Of a stretch of 20,355 bases of DNA, positions 1 through 8,691 are shown piece after piece. The stretch is from Methylococcaceae bacterium. Lineage in GTDB: Bacteria; Pseudomonadota; Gammaproteobacteria; Methylococcales; Methylococcaceae. A program made the translations under genes and the position numbers. The stretch lies in assembly GCA_012026715.1 (NCBI GenBank), contig VEPB01000079.1, positions 1 to 20,355 on the forward strand. The letters run 5' to 3'. Numbering within the stretch: position 1 is the stretch's first letter; the number at the start of each line of letters is the position of its first letter. The notes below the pieces were generated by a model that was given only the letters and a program-made list of their open reading frames with translations, was not told where the DNA came from and did not search any database.

Positions 1-353
1 CCAAGCGGGCGCCCCTCCTCTTCAGAAGTTGATAAAACTTCCGGTTCTCTCCGTGAAGCGGGGGAGAGTTTAAAGGAAATTCTCCCACTGTCCAGACATT
101 TTTTTTGTTTTTATTGCGCCGTCGACGCCTTGCCTTATTGAGCTTGTAAATCAACAAAATAGCTTATTGGCTTGCACTCTCTCTAAAACAAGTCATGGGA
201 CATCAGTCAACATTTCCCTCCCCGTCCGCACACCGGTCATCCGCGTACGCCGCCAACAGCTCCCAAATAAACCCGTGGACACTGGAGGCGATGCCCCCCC
301 GCCACTACCAATTCCGGCGAATCGGTGGAGAGCAATCCAGCTTTTGGTATCTC
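1..353. other. Intergenic region with no supportable gene
   Basis: This stretch lies downstream of the cytochrome gene that ends at 354. The short open frames here have no start with a good ribosome site and no recognisable domain. The first 200 bases are AT-richer than the rest, with a T-rich run near 99-114. I see a weak hairpin plus T-run on the plus strand (listed separately) and no clear terminator for the minus-strand genes. Confidence 0.6.
62..114 (+). terminator. Possible weak terminator facing right
   Basis: GGGAGA at 62-67 can pair with TCTCCC at 81-86 around a 13-base loop, and a T-rich tract follows at 99-114. The gap of about 12 bases between stem and T-run is too long for a textbook intrinsic terminator, so it may only mark the end of a plus-strand gene to the left of the window. 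A competing hairpin, CTCTCC 47-52 with GGAGAG 63-68, overlaps it. Confidence 0.2.
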
Positions 354-2129
354 TCAAGGCACGACGGCTGCTTCAGTCAACGACCGTAAACCGTCCGGCT
401 CCACTTCGTTGATAAAAAGGCCGTTTACACCATATCGCTGCCCTGGGCCCGTCGTAAACCGCGGGTAGAGCGACCCGGTTCCCAACGCCGTGGTATGTTC
501 AATTTGTTCGATGAAGTGCTCGGACGAATAATTTCCGCCGAGATGCTCGAGGATGACCGCCGTCAGCCACAGCGCCCAAAAGGTATTGCCTTGGACCTGT
601 TGGTCAACGATGGCGATCCCGGAAGCGTCAAACCAGCCGCGCATCCACTGCAACCTTCCCTGCAGCGGAGATTCGGCGCGCCAGTTCGATATCACGCGGA
701 CCGAACGACCCGACGGGAATCTCACGGGAGGCAGACGCCCCCCAAGGAGGCTGTCGGAGAAATAGACAGCTTTCGGCCGCGCCTCAACGAATTCCATCTC
801 TCCGACGTCGTCGTTGCCGAGCCATGCAATCAGCACAACAGGCTTTTCCCGTTCGACCAGACGGCGCCAAAAACCCCGATCCGCTCTCTCGCCGAATCGC
901 AAGGGGTGGTCCGCAAGCTCGCCCAAGTCATGGCTCCATGTCCCTCGCAGGGCGCGTGCGGCCTCGAGCCCCGATGGCTCTTCCCGAAATACCTGCACGC
1001 ATTTCCCGATTGCCCGCGGCGAACCGGTTTGCAGATACGCGGCCAGCACTTCCGCTTCCAGTACGATACCTTTGGAAAAATATCGGGTGTAAAACCGCCT
1101 CTCGTGTAGGGAGGGAAGGTTGGTCTGGGGAAACAGACAAGCCACCGCGAATTGCTCACAAAAATTATCGATTGGATGCCAGCGTCCACCGCCAATTCCG
1201 CCCAAAACAGCGAATACGGCATGCTGGCGATAGTATCTGACCAACTGGCCTTCCCAGGTATCTTCCGGTCCTTGTAACTCCCAGACGTGCATCACCCAGG
1301 TAAGATCACTGCTGAACTTCTCCGGCAATAAAGGCTGGCGCGGACGCGGCTGCTTTCTAGGATTGGTGTTGCGATCCCTGACATAGGCCTCAACCACGTC
1401 AAGCATGGCTTGCCGTTGAGCCTGACTAGCCTGGGGCGTCACGATGGTGGCGAAATGGATGTTCGTACCATCAACCCCAGCCGACGAGACATGGGATAGT
1501 GTCCTCAGGTAGGCAATCAGAGCTGCCAAATCGGAATCCGTAAAGGCATACCTGGGCATCGGGGCGTCCAAGACGCGATCACTGGCACTCACTCCGTCGC
1601 GTATCGCTCGAGCCAGGGTCTCATCGCTGTAAGGTGGGCGGGTAAGCTCCCGGGTCGGCCTAGCGGCCCCCGGGAACTGAGCCATGACCGTCAGCCCGTC
1701 CTGAAACAAGGCTGTACCGGTAATAGGCGGAACCAGCTTCCCGCCTTCCAGAGAACCCAACCCGCTGCGCCGATGGCAGTTGGTACAGGCAGCCGAAGCG
1801 CCGCTTAACGCGACATCGCCGGCGATCACGCCTTGAAGCGGCTCACCGGACCCGAGCATCCCTTCAAGGTAAATCCGTCGACCCACTTCGATCTGGGATA
1901 CTTGAGCGGAAACCGACGGGGCCGCTATCGCGCTGAACAGCATCGCCCAGAGCGCCAGAACCCAGGTTTCCCCTTTTTGTTTGCGGTATCCCCGCGGAAT
2001 ACCGATAACCCTCCCTCTCTCGCCGAAAATCAGATGGAACACGCCAGTCTTACCAACGGAGCGGTCGCCGGTCAGTCCAGCGTCATCGGATGGATCTCTC
2101 TGGCTTGGCTCCATAAGGGTTTCAAACAT
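354..2129 (-). CDS. c-type cytochrome fused to periplasmic-binding-protein-like domain
   Basis: This 591-residue protein has a hydrophobic export segment at about residues 57-76, then a mono-haem cytochrome c domain. The haem site is CTNCH at 115-119 and the probable distal ligand is Met191 in the MPRYAFTDSDLAALIAYLR stretch. From about residue 223 onward it resembles type I periplasmic binding proteins of ABC transporters (NIHFATIV start, FWALWLTAVILEHLGG near the C-terminus), but there is no permease or ATPase gene nearby, so it is probably a ligand-binding or sensing module rather than a transporter part. It is the last gene of the minus-strand block, starting 6 bases after the protease stop, so translation is probably coupled. 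The start is uncertain: about 55 residues precede the hydrophobic segment, and a GTG at residue 30 would give a shorter leader. Electron transfer in the periplasm, perhaps accepting electrons from the neighbouring copper proteins, is inferred. Confidence 0.8.
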   Translation of the reverse strand: MFETLMEPSQRDPSDDAGLTGDRSVGKTGVFHLIFGERGRVIGIPRGYRKQKGETWVLALWAMLFSAIAAPSVSAQVSQIEVGRRIYLEGMLGSGEPLQGVIAGDVALSGASAACTNCHRRSGLGSLEGGKLVPPITGTALFQDGLTVMAQFPGAARPTRELTRPPYSDETLARAIRDGVSASDRVLDAPMPRYAFTDSDLAALIAYLRTLSHVSSAGVDGTNIHFATIVTPQASQAQRQAMLDVVEAYVRDRNTNPRKQPRPRQPLLPEKFSSDLTWVMHVWELQGPEDTWEGQLVRYYRQHAVFAVLGGIGGGRWHPIDNFCEQFAVACLFPQTNLPSLHERRFYTRYFSKGIVLEAEVLAAYLQTGSPRAIGKCVQVFREEPSGLEAARALRGTWSHDLGELADHPLRFGERADRGFWRRLVEREKPVVLIAWLGNDDVGEMEFVEARPKAVYFSDSLLGGRLPPVRFPSGRSVRVISNWRAESPLQGRLQWMRGWFDASGIAIVDQQVQGNTFWALWLTAVILEHLGGNYSSEHFIEQIEHTTALGTGSLYPRFTTGPGQRYGVNGLFINEVEPDGLRSLTEAAVVP

Positions 2130-2135
2130 TCCGGA

Positions 2136-4784
2136 TCAGGGTCCGATGACGGTGTTCCGCGTCGATGCGAAAGCATCGAGATAAACCGAACCGCTTGCAG
2201 AGTTGACCAATCCACCGACTAAACCCATTCGAATAGCATCGAGTGTATTGGAACCGGTGTTTAGCGCACTCAACGATTGTTTCAGCGATCCATCCACATA
2301 GAGCTGAAAGGATGCGGAAGCGGCGGACTGCCACGCGATCTCGACGTAATGTGCTGTGTTGTTCGTTATGTTGAACCAATTTGTAGTACTGGTTCCGCCT
2401 GCTCGCGTTACGACTCCCCGAACTTGATAGGTACTGCCGACCCGTTGAAATTGAACCTGGAAAAGAGTCGTACCAACCGAGTTCAACCCCGAAAGGAGCG
2501 TAACTTGACCACTACCTGGGTTAGCCCCATGAGGGTTGAAATAAAACCGCGCGTGATAGCTGCTCTCAAGCGCTGGAGTAAGATCCGCCACGTAACTTGG
2601 TGAAGTCCCGCTGCCCAAGGTCGCCTGCAATCCATAGCTACCGGCAGTGGTCATTTTTGCTGTTGCATTTACGCTAAGCCTTGTACCGACAACCCCACCG
2701 TTCCATGCCGAAAGATTGCTGGATTCAAAACTGTCGAAGAAGAGAGTGTTTGGAGGAGGAATGACAACGGTCGTCGAAACTGGGGATCCCCAATTTCCTG
2801 CCAGATCCCGCGCTCGCACGAACAGGGTATGACTGCCGATCGGCCACGCGGCGACATTGATCGTTGCCTTCAGATTGCTGCCCGACACCGAAACGGGGCT
2901 ACCCATGCCGACGCCTGGATCGGTGCCTTCGAACCATTCCGCGCCTGCAATGGTCCCAGGCGACGGATCGGTGGCATTGGCCAAAAGAGTGATCGTCGAA
3001 TTGGTCGGCGTGGCGGCGACATTCGTCACGGTTGGTCCGGTCTTGTCGATGATTAGTACCGTGCTAGCCGTTGCTCCCCAGTTGCCTGCGGCATCCCGAC
3101 CACGCAGGTAGAGCGTGTGGGATCCTTCTGCCAGTTGCGCAATGGCCGTCAGCGCAATATCGGCAACGACGGACTCCGTTGGGCTATCGAACACTCCATC
3201 GGCAGCTATGGCGGCAATTCCGGCTCCATTGATCCCGACTGTGTCGACGAATACCTCGGCGGCGTTAATGTTGGACTGCAAGCCATTGCTGCTTGGGTCG
3301 GTCAGCGATGCAGACAGACGTACCGCAGGCGTGCCCACAGCAAATCCCAAGGTTCCGTTGTTGGGGTTGGGGCTAGCGGCGACCCCGCTGGCAACCGGTC
3401 CCAGCGTGTCTACGGGAGGCTGATTTCCGATATTGAGCGCCGTCCAGTCGTAAGCAGCCGCTAGATTGATTCGGCCGTACCCATAAATATCGTCCGGTCC
3501 CGGATCACCCAGATCCACGGCAGAGCTGGTCAACGCCTGCCGTTGTTGATCAGCGGTCAGGTTGGGAAAGGCGCTGAGCAAAAGAGCAAGCGCACCGGTC
3601 ACATGCGGCGCCGATAAGGAGGTGCCTTCTGCGCTGTTGGTATACATGCCGAACAGCGTCGTCGTGAGGGTATAGACACCGGGAGCGACGACGGTCGGAA
3701 AGCGGCTCGCGCCGCAGGCCGATGGGCCCACGCTGCTGTAGGCGTAAAGCTGGTCGGCGTTGTCGACGGCGCCGACCGATAGCGCCTCGGGATAATTGGC
3801 CGGGCTGACGCTGCTCCCCGGCCCAGGCCCATAGTTGCCTGCCGCGAATACCGGCACGATTCCGGCCGACACCAAGGCCTGCAGGTCCGATTGAAACGCC
3901 AGATTGCAGCCGGGTGAACCGTAAGACCAGGAATTGTTGACCACGTCAGGGGCGTCGGCCGTAGCCGGATTGCCATCCGGATCGAGCAGCCACTGAAAGG
4001 CTTGATGAATACCTGTCGCGGTCGCCGTGCCGTTGTCTTTGAAAATTTTCGCCGCAATCCAGCGGGCACCGGGCGCCACTCCGATCGACGTTCCCACAGC
4101 ATCGCCGCCGACCATCAGTCCCATGGTCCAAGTCCCGTGACCGCTGGCATCGTAAGGCGTCGTGTGCTGAGCGTAAGGGTCATACCAGCTGTTGGAACCG
4201 CCCCGCCACCGTCCGACCAAATCCGGATGGCTGTTGTCGACACCACTGTCCAGATTGGCGACCACCACTCCTTGGCCGGTAAAGCCGAGATTCCACACGT
4301 CGGGCGCCCCGATCGCCGTCAGATTAGGTTCCGGCGGGCCGGCAGTCGGCACGATGTCGACCGTATCCGAAGTGATGCTTTCCACGTCGCTACGCGATGC
4401 GAGTTCACGGATCACATCGGCGGAGGCCGTAACGGATAACCCGTTGAAGACCCAAAATGACTTGAAACGTGAGACACGCCCCTGTCCTTGCCGAGTCCCG
4501 AGGAGCGTCTGCATGGCGCGCTGAGAAACGTCGGCCTTGTTGCGCAGCGCGATCCCCACTTGCCTCAGCCGATCGAAGCGGAGCCTTAATCTCCGGTATG
4601 GCGCCAGATTCGCCTGATCCACGAGCCGAACGATCACTGTCATGGTTTGACCGGCCGGCAACGCGGTAAGCGCCGCGTCCAGATCGGCGGCAATCTTTCC
4701 GCCAACGGGCGCCGCGCCGGCCAGATCGGCGACAGTCAGCGCCAAGGCGAGGCCCGGCGCCAAAATGGAAAATGTTGGTTTCAT
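2136..4784 (-). CDS. Exported S8 (subtilisin-like) serine protease with Ig-like repeats and C-terminal LamG-like domain
   Basis: The 882-residue protein begins with a signal peptide (to about residue 25) and an inhibitor-type prodomain (about 47-145). The catalytic triad is complete: Asp179 in NLDSGVDNSHPDL, His216 in SGHGT, Ser389 in GTSLSAPH, with oxyanion Asn317 in AAGN. The catalytic domain ends near residue 450. Two Ig-like repeats follow (about 461-583 and 584-676, each ending in a SHTLyvR..D.AGNWG pattern), then a concanavalin/LamG-like domain from about 680 that opens with LFFDSFES. The repeats match those in the cupredoxin protein at 5656-8664. A GAGG ribosome site sits 8 bases before the ATG, and the gene follows the 4804-5373 gene by 19 bases, so they share a transcript. 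It probably works outside the cytoplasm, possibly maturing the large surface proteins of the same block; that substrate is a guess. Confidence 0.9.
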   Translation of the reverse strand: MKPTFSILAPGLALALTVADLAGAAPVGGKIAADLDAALTALPAGQTMTVIVRLVDQANLAPYRRLRLRFDRLRQVGIALRNKADVSQRAMQTLLGTRQGQGRVSRFKSFWVFNGLSVTASADVIRELASRSDVESITSDTVDIVPTAGPPEPNLTAIGAPDVWNLGFTGQGVVVANLDSGVDNSHPDLVGRWRGGSNSWYDPYAQHTTPYDASGHGTWTMGLMVGGDAVGTSIGVAPGARWIAAKIFKDNGTATATGIHQAFQWLLDPDGNPATADAPDVVNNSWSYGSPGCNLAFQSDLQALVSAGIVPVFAAGNYGPGPGSSVSPANYPEALSVGAVDNADQLYAYSSVGPSACGASRFPTVVAPGVYTLTTTLFGMYTNSAEGTSLSAPHVTGALALLLSAFPNLTADQQRQALTSSAVDLGDPGPDDIYGYGRINLAAAYDWTALNIGNQPPVDTLGPVASGVAASPNPNNGTLGFAVGTPAVRLSASLTDPSSNGLQSNINAAEVFVDTVGINGAGIAAIAADGVFDSPTESVVADIALTAIAQLAEGSHTLYLRGRDAAGNWGATASTVLIIDKTGPTVTNVAATPTNSTITLLANATDPSPGTIAGAEWFEGTDPGVGMGSPVSVSGSNLKATINVAAWPIGSHTLFVRARDLAGNWGSPVSTTVVIPPPNTLFFDSFESSNLSAWNGGVVGTRLSVNATAKMTTAGSYGLQATLGSGTSPSYVADLTPALESSYHARFYFNPHGANPGSGQVTLLSGLNSVGTTLFQVQFQRVGSTYQVRGVVTRAGGTSTTNWFNITNNTAHYVEIAWQSAASASFQLYVDGSLKQSLSALNTGSNTLDAIRMGLVGGLVNSASGSVYLDAFASTRNTVIGP

Positions 4785-4803
4785 CGTGACAACCTCAAAG
4801 AGT

Positions 4804-5373
4804 TCATTGCGCCAGGATGGGTTCCACGCGAACTTTGCCGAAGGCTACCGACACGGGAGCACCGGGTATGACGGCGCCTCGAACATTGGGATAGAAGGTG
4901 AACGGAATGGCGCCCCGCTTCATGCCCATCTGGCTGTGATGCCTGCCCATCTGGGTCGGCGAAAGGGTTAAACCGGAATTTACCGCGGTCAGAATCGGCG
5001 TATTGGATGGATCGTTCAGCAACGAAGCCGCCTTCTGCGGATCGGCGATCTGGTAGCGGAAATCGACGATGCCGCCGCCGCCAGTCACTGCGATCAGCGT
5101 GATCTTGATGCCGTAGCGAGCCTCCTGATCGGCCTGGGAAATCATGTCGCCGGCTGTGATCGGAGCCTTCGTCTCCGGAACAGACGGGCTACCGGACCAG
5201 CGGTGCCAGCCGAAATAGCCAGCGGCCGCCAGGCCGGCAATGGCCACGGCGATTCCTAATACGCTGCGGCGGACCCACGAACGACGGTGCTCGCGACCAG
5301 CCTCGAAATTACTGGAACGACGCGCCGTGCGGGCAGGGGCGGCCATAACCTCAATGGAATCTTGATAACTCAT
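4804..5373 (-). CDS. Membrane-anchored periplasmic protein with His/Met-rich loop, unknown function
   Basis: I do not recognise a named family. The 189-residue protein has a basic cytoplasmic N-terminus (residues 1-36), a single membrane helix at about 37-54, and a periplasmic domain containing GIKITLIAVTGGGGIVDFRY (88-107). Residues 141-151, QMGRHHSQMGM, hold three Met and two His in eleven positions, a composition typical of copper(I)/copper(II) handling sites. Placed between three cupredoxin genes and an exported protease, it could deliver copper to, or help assemble, the multicopper oxidases; this is inference. GAGGAG lies 7 bases upstream of the ATG, supporting the start. It is the first gene after a 282-base gap and probably starts a sub-operon with the protease and cytochrome. 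Confidence 0.75.
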   Translation of the reverse strand: MSYQDSIEVMAAPARTARRSSNFEAGREHRRSWVRRSVLGIAVAIAGLAAAGYFGWHRWSGSPSVPETKAPITAGDMISQADQEARYGIKITLIAVTGGGGIVDFRYQIADPQKAASLLNDPSNTPILTAVNSGLTLSPTQMGRHHSQMGMKRGAIPFTFYPNVRGAVIPGAPVSVAFGKVRVEPILAQ

Positions 5374-5655
5374 GGAAGCATCTCCTCGTTATGTGTTCAG
5401 TGCTGAAACGTACGGGACGACCAGTGCGCTGCGGAAGTTCATCATTGGGCACTCACCATAAGCGGTAACCACCCTTTGGATTGATGTGTGGCCACGCCTC
5501 AATCCGAGAAACCCGGCCCAACGACCAATTGGGTTTCCCCCAATGACGATCGAGCACTTCTTCCGATCACCGGGCTCTACTTTTCATCGATGGTCCGTCG
5601 CACGTCGCCACCTGGGGGGACGGGATAAAAACCCCGCCCCACCCTGGTATTCACC
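5374..5655 (-). promoter_or_regulatory. Intergenic spacer splitting the minus-strand block, with hairpins
   Basis: This is the longest gap inside the block. It holds three short dyads: GGATTG 5478-5483 with CAATCC 5500-5505; GAAACCC 5508-5514 with GGGTTTC 5531-5537; and a GC-rich hairpin at 5616-5640. No clear -35/-10 pair stands out on the minus strand. The gap could hold a second promoter for the 189-residue protein, protease and cytochrome genes, or a processing and attenuation site between two halves of one transcript. Confidence 0.35.
5616..5640 (-). terminator. GC-rich hairpin after the repeat-bearing cupredoxin gene
   Basis: GGGG-A-CGGG at 5616-5624 pairs with CCCGCCCC at 5633-5640, giving 8 GC pairs with one bulged base and an A-rich loop. 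It begins 15 bases beyond the stop of the 1002-residue gene in the direction of transcription. No U-tract follows on the minus strand, so it may be a 3' stabiliser or a partial terminator rather than a strong one. Confidence 0.35.
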
Positions 5656-8600
5656 CTAATTGACCGTGATGGTTACGGTTGCGGAACTGCCTATTCCATT
5701 GAGCGTTTCCGTGTAGGTGAACTGATAGGTACCACGCTTCGACGCCGCTCTCGCATTGTTACTGCCTCCTACGCCAGTGAGCGTCACGCGATAGGCGCCA
5801 TTGGTGCAGATGGTTTGACCACTAACCGCTGGCGTAGCAGCAGTTCCGAGCGAGGTTGGACAACTCAGAGCGATCGTTCCCGCACCAACGCCTGCCGTCC
5901 TTATAGGCACGGATAGGAGGTTCGCCGTACGGCCAGTCACGCCGATGGGTTGGTCATTGACGAGTACACCAGCTCCGGCGTTGGCGTCGCTAGTCTGCGT
6001 CGGGCTTCCGCTTGCCGTTATGCTACGGGCGTCGGCCACGGCTTGAGCGACATACAAGGTCACATTGCTCACCGTGCTCAGGTTTCCTGCGACGTCCTTG
6101 ACCCGAACCCGAACGGTATGTGTCCCAGCCGGCAGCGCCGCCGTGCTGATGGCGGGAGACGTTCCGATAAAGGCTAGCGTCGTTGCAGGCGGGATCGCCG
6201 TTCCGTCGAGCCAGTAGTCACCTCCCACCACTGATGTCAATGCATCAGCTGCAGCAATGGTCAACGTTACGCTGCCAGTTGCGAGTCGGACCGTCGCTGG
6301 ATTGGGTGTGATGCCACTGATCGTAGGCGCTGTCTTGTCGACAATCAGGTTTACCGTCGCGACCGGACCCCACGACGCCGTGCCCGTTCTGCTGCGTACC
6401 GAAACGGTGTGCGCCCCGGCGGTGAGCACATTCACCGAAGCGGCTGGAATGGCCCCGGTTATGGCGGAAATCGGAGCGCCAGGTGTCGTGATCGACATTG
6501 GAATGTGTGCGCCGGCATCGATCCAGTATTCCGCCGCCGTGATCGCGCCATTGCCCACCAGCGACGAGTTGGCTGTGGCGCTGATACTGACGTCGACCGA
6601 GCCGCTGGTGGCACTGGGGCTGATAACCAGACCGGTGGTGGCCGGACCGGGCTTGTTCACCGTCAGTGACGCCACGGTGAAGGGGCCCCAGGTTCCCGTC
6701 GCGCCGCCGGGCGAACCCTGGCCGTGCACATAGATCGTATGCGCGCCATTGGCCAGCGCAGCCAGCTGAGCTGTGCTGAGGGCTCCCGTAGCGGCTACAG
6801 AAGCAGTCGTGAATGTTCCAGTCAGCGCGGTGCCGGAACCGTTCGAGCCCGGGTTGTCGATGAAGTACTCGGCGCGAGCGACTGTCCCGGTCGTCGCGGT
6901 AATCGTCGTACTGAGACCGACCGCCGCACTTCCATCGGTGATAGCAGGCGTTAGCGTAACAGTATCCGTTGTCGGGCCGCTTCCCACAGTCAGCGTAGCG
7001 CTGCTAAATGCCCCCCATGCGGCAGGAACGGTCGTTCCGGCCGTGCGATGCCCGTGCACGTAAACCGTATGGGGACCGACGCTGAGTCCGGCCAACGCGG
7101 TGGTGGAAATCGACCCGGCCGCGCTACCAGCGGTTACCGTCATCGCTGTTCCGGTTCCACTGGTACCTTGGGTATCGATGAAAAACTCGGCCGTATCCAC
7201 GGACGCTCCGGCACTTGTGGTGTTTATCGTCGCCGCAACCGCTACGGGTGCCGAGCGGTCGGTCGTGCTGGGCGTCAGCGTCACCGCTGTCGTCGTGGGA
7301 TCGGTAGCGGTACTGATCGTCAGCGCGGCGCTCGCGAAGGTGCCCCAGGTGACGGCGGTGGTCGCGGTTTGCTGGCTATGCACATACACGGTGTGATTGC
7401 CGGGCGAGAGAGCAGCCAAAGTGGTCACCGGAATCGTTCCTGAAGCGGATCCGGCAATGACCGTCATCGGCGTTCCGGCACCGTTGGCGCCGGCTGCATC
7501 GATGAAGAATTCAGCGGCCGTGATGCTGGCTGTGGTGATCGCCGGATCGCTCGCCACCGATGCCGAAACCGTCACAGCCGACGTGCCATCGGTCGGATTC
7601 GGATTCAACGTCACACCCGTCGTAGAGGGATAGGTCGTCGTCGCCGCACCCACCGAGACGAAGGTCAACATGCCGCCCATGCCCGGCGCCGTGCCGTTGT
7701 GGAGGTCCAGGCGGGCGTCGTAGAGGGTGAATTTGTTGCCGTTCGTCGCGCCCGGCGGAACGGTCAGGATGGCGTCGGCCGATTCACCGGGAGCGAGGGA
7801 TTCCGCCACCAGGTCGTGGGAGAACTGCGGCAGCACGCCGCCGTCCTTGGCCACGAAGTTCTGCCTTAGTCCCAGAACGGCCATGGAATGCTGCTGCACA
7901 CCCGCGTTGACATAGCGGACCAGCAGCTTGTGGCCCGCCGCCGCATTGATGAGGTCGGTATTGGGATGGTATTTGCCGTTGATGAGATAGTACTTGGGCG
8001 CGTAGTTGCGCATGTCGAAACTGGCCGGATTCGCGCCGTTGTTCAACGCCGGGTCGATTTCGCTCAGCACCGCCGCCGCCTCGTCGTCATAGGCCGTGGC
8101 CGGACTGGCATAGGCCTGATTGACCGTGGCCGGTCGCACCACCAGTGCGCCGTAGAGACCCATGGCGGATTGATACTGGGTACTGGTACCTAAAGGAGAA
8201 GCTTCATACAGGTAGGTGCCGGGATTGGTGGCGGTGAAAGTGTAAGCGGCAGTTCCTCCACTGCCTGCAGCGCCAGCTGCGCCTGGCCCAGGCAAAACAC
8301 CGCCTTGACCGTGGAACATCAAGGCTGTGGGCACCGTTAAGTTGTTAGTCAAATTGACGGTGACAGCATCGCCCTGATTGACGATCAGCACCGGGCCACC
8401 GGGTTGGTTCAGTGTCCCCGACGAAGTGTCGGTATAACCCCAGATCGTTACATTGGTCGTAGTTGTCGCGGTGATGGGTAGGGCCGCGACGGCAGATTTT
8501 GCATAGAGGCTACAGGTCTTGGCTGTCGCAGATGTTGCTGTACACGCCGTAGACGTGAGGGTCCCCGCTCCGGCCCCGCCGGCGCCGAAGCCGGCCAGCG

Positions 8601-8664
8601 CCACCAGCGCCGCGGCTACCCAGTGCCGCGGGCGCAGATCGGATGTGTTGGTATAGGTTTTCAT
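5656..8664 (-). CDS. Exported multicopper-oxidase-fold protein with five Ig-like repeats, copper ligands largely lost
   Basis: The 1002-residue protein has a signal peptide (cleavage near residue 33), then about 310 residues with the multicopper oxidase fold: the first-domain ending YQSAMGLYGALVVRP (164-178) and the LSEIDP and LINGKYHPNT segments line up with the two upstream genes. The copper motifs are degenerate: MFHGQG replaces HWHG (one His left, 118), YLYEASP replaces YHCHVED, and VQQHSM (256-261) stands where HPxHxHG should be. Five Ig-like repeats follow (about 348-455, 456-563, 566-673, 675-779, 780-872), most with an AEyfID core and an HTVYVHG-type ending. A last domain (873-1002) resembles cadherin/VCBS-like adhesion modules. 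GAGGA lies 7 bases before the ATG, and the gene starts 27 bases after its neighbour. A structural or partner role at the cell surface is more likely than catalysis. Confidence 0.8.
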   Translation of the reverse strand: MKTYTNTSDLRPRHWVAAALVALAGFGAGGAGAGTLTSTACTATSATAKTCSLYAKSAVAALPITATTTTNVTIWGYTDTSSGTLNQPGGPVLIVNQGDAVTVNLTNNLTVPTALMFHGQGGVLPGPGAAGAAGSGGTAAYTFTATNPGTYLYEASPLGTSTQYQSAMGLYGALVVRPATVNQAYASPATAYDDEAAAVLSEIDPALNNGANPASFDMRNYAPKYYLINGKYHPNTDLINAAAGHKLLVRYVNAGVQQHSMAVLGLRQNFVAKDGGVLPQFSHDLVAESLAPGESADAILTVPPGATNGNKFTLYDARLDLHNGTAPGMGGMLTFVSVGAATTTYPSTTGVTLNPNPTDGTSAVTVSASVASDPAITTASITAAEFFIDAAGANGAGTPMTVIAGSASGTIPVTTLAALSPGNHTVYVHSQQTATTAVTWGTFASAALTISTATDPTTTAVTLTPSTTDRSAPVAVAATINTTSAGASVDTAEFFIDTQGTSGTGTAMTVTAGSAAGSISTTALAGLSVGPHTVYVHGHRTAGTTVPAAWGAFSSATLTVGSGPTTDTVTLTPAITDGSAAVGLSTTITATTGTVARAEYFIDNPGSNGSGTALTGTFTTASVAATGALSTAQLAALANGAHTIYVHGQGSPGGATGTWGPFTVASLTVNKPGPATTGLVISPSATSGSVDVSISATANSSLVGNGAITAAEYWIDAGAHIPMSITTPGAPISAITGAIPAASVNVLTAGAHTVSVRSRTGTASWGPVATVNLIVDKTAPTISGITPNPATVRLATGSVTLTIAAADALTSVVGGDYWLDGTAIPPATTLAFIGTSPAISTAALPAGTHTVRVRVKDVAGNLSTVSNVTLYVAQAVADARSITASGSPTQTSDANAGAGVLVNDQPIGVTGRTANLLSVPIRTAGVGAGTIALSCPTSLGTAATPAVSGQTICTNGAYRVTLTGVGGSNNARAASKRGTYQFTYTETLNGIGSSATVTITVN
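6049..7623 (-). repeat. Five tandem Ig-like repeats (about 93-108 codons each)
   Basis: This part of the 1002-residue gene encodes five diverged copies. Copies 1-3 share a start of the type VTLTPstTDgSA, an AEfFID core and the ending HTVYVHG. Copies 4 and 5 are more diverged, with AEYWID or GDYWLD cores and HTVSVR or HTVRVR endings. Copy 4 ends in VDKTAP, almost the same linker as IDKTGP in the protease. The repeat is visible at protein level; the DNA copies have drifted, so it is not a recent duplication. Confidence 0.8.
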
Positions 8665-8691
8665 GTTCGAGTCCTCAGGTGTGCATGCCTA

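Noticed and set aside
495..1109. 204-codon plus-strand frame
   Set aside because: Antisense to the binding-protein domain of the cytochrome fusion; no domain seen.
6049..7623. CRISPR-like or recent DNA tandem repeat
   Set aside because: The periodicity is about 300 bases, at protein level, with diverged DNA; there are no short identical repeats with spacers.
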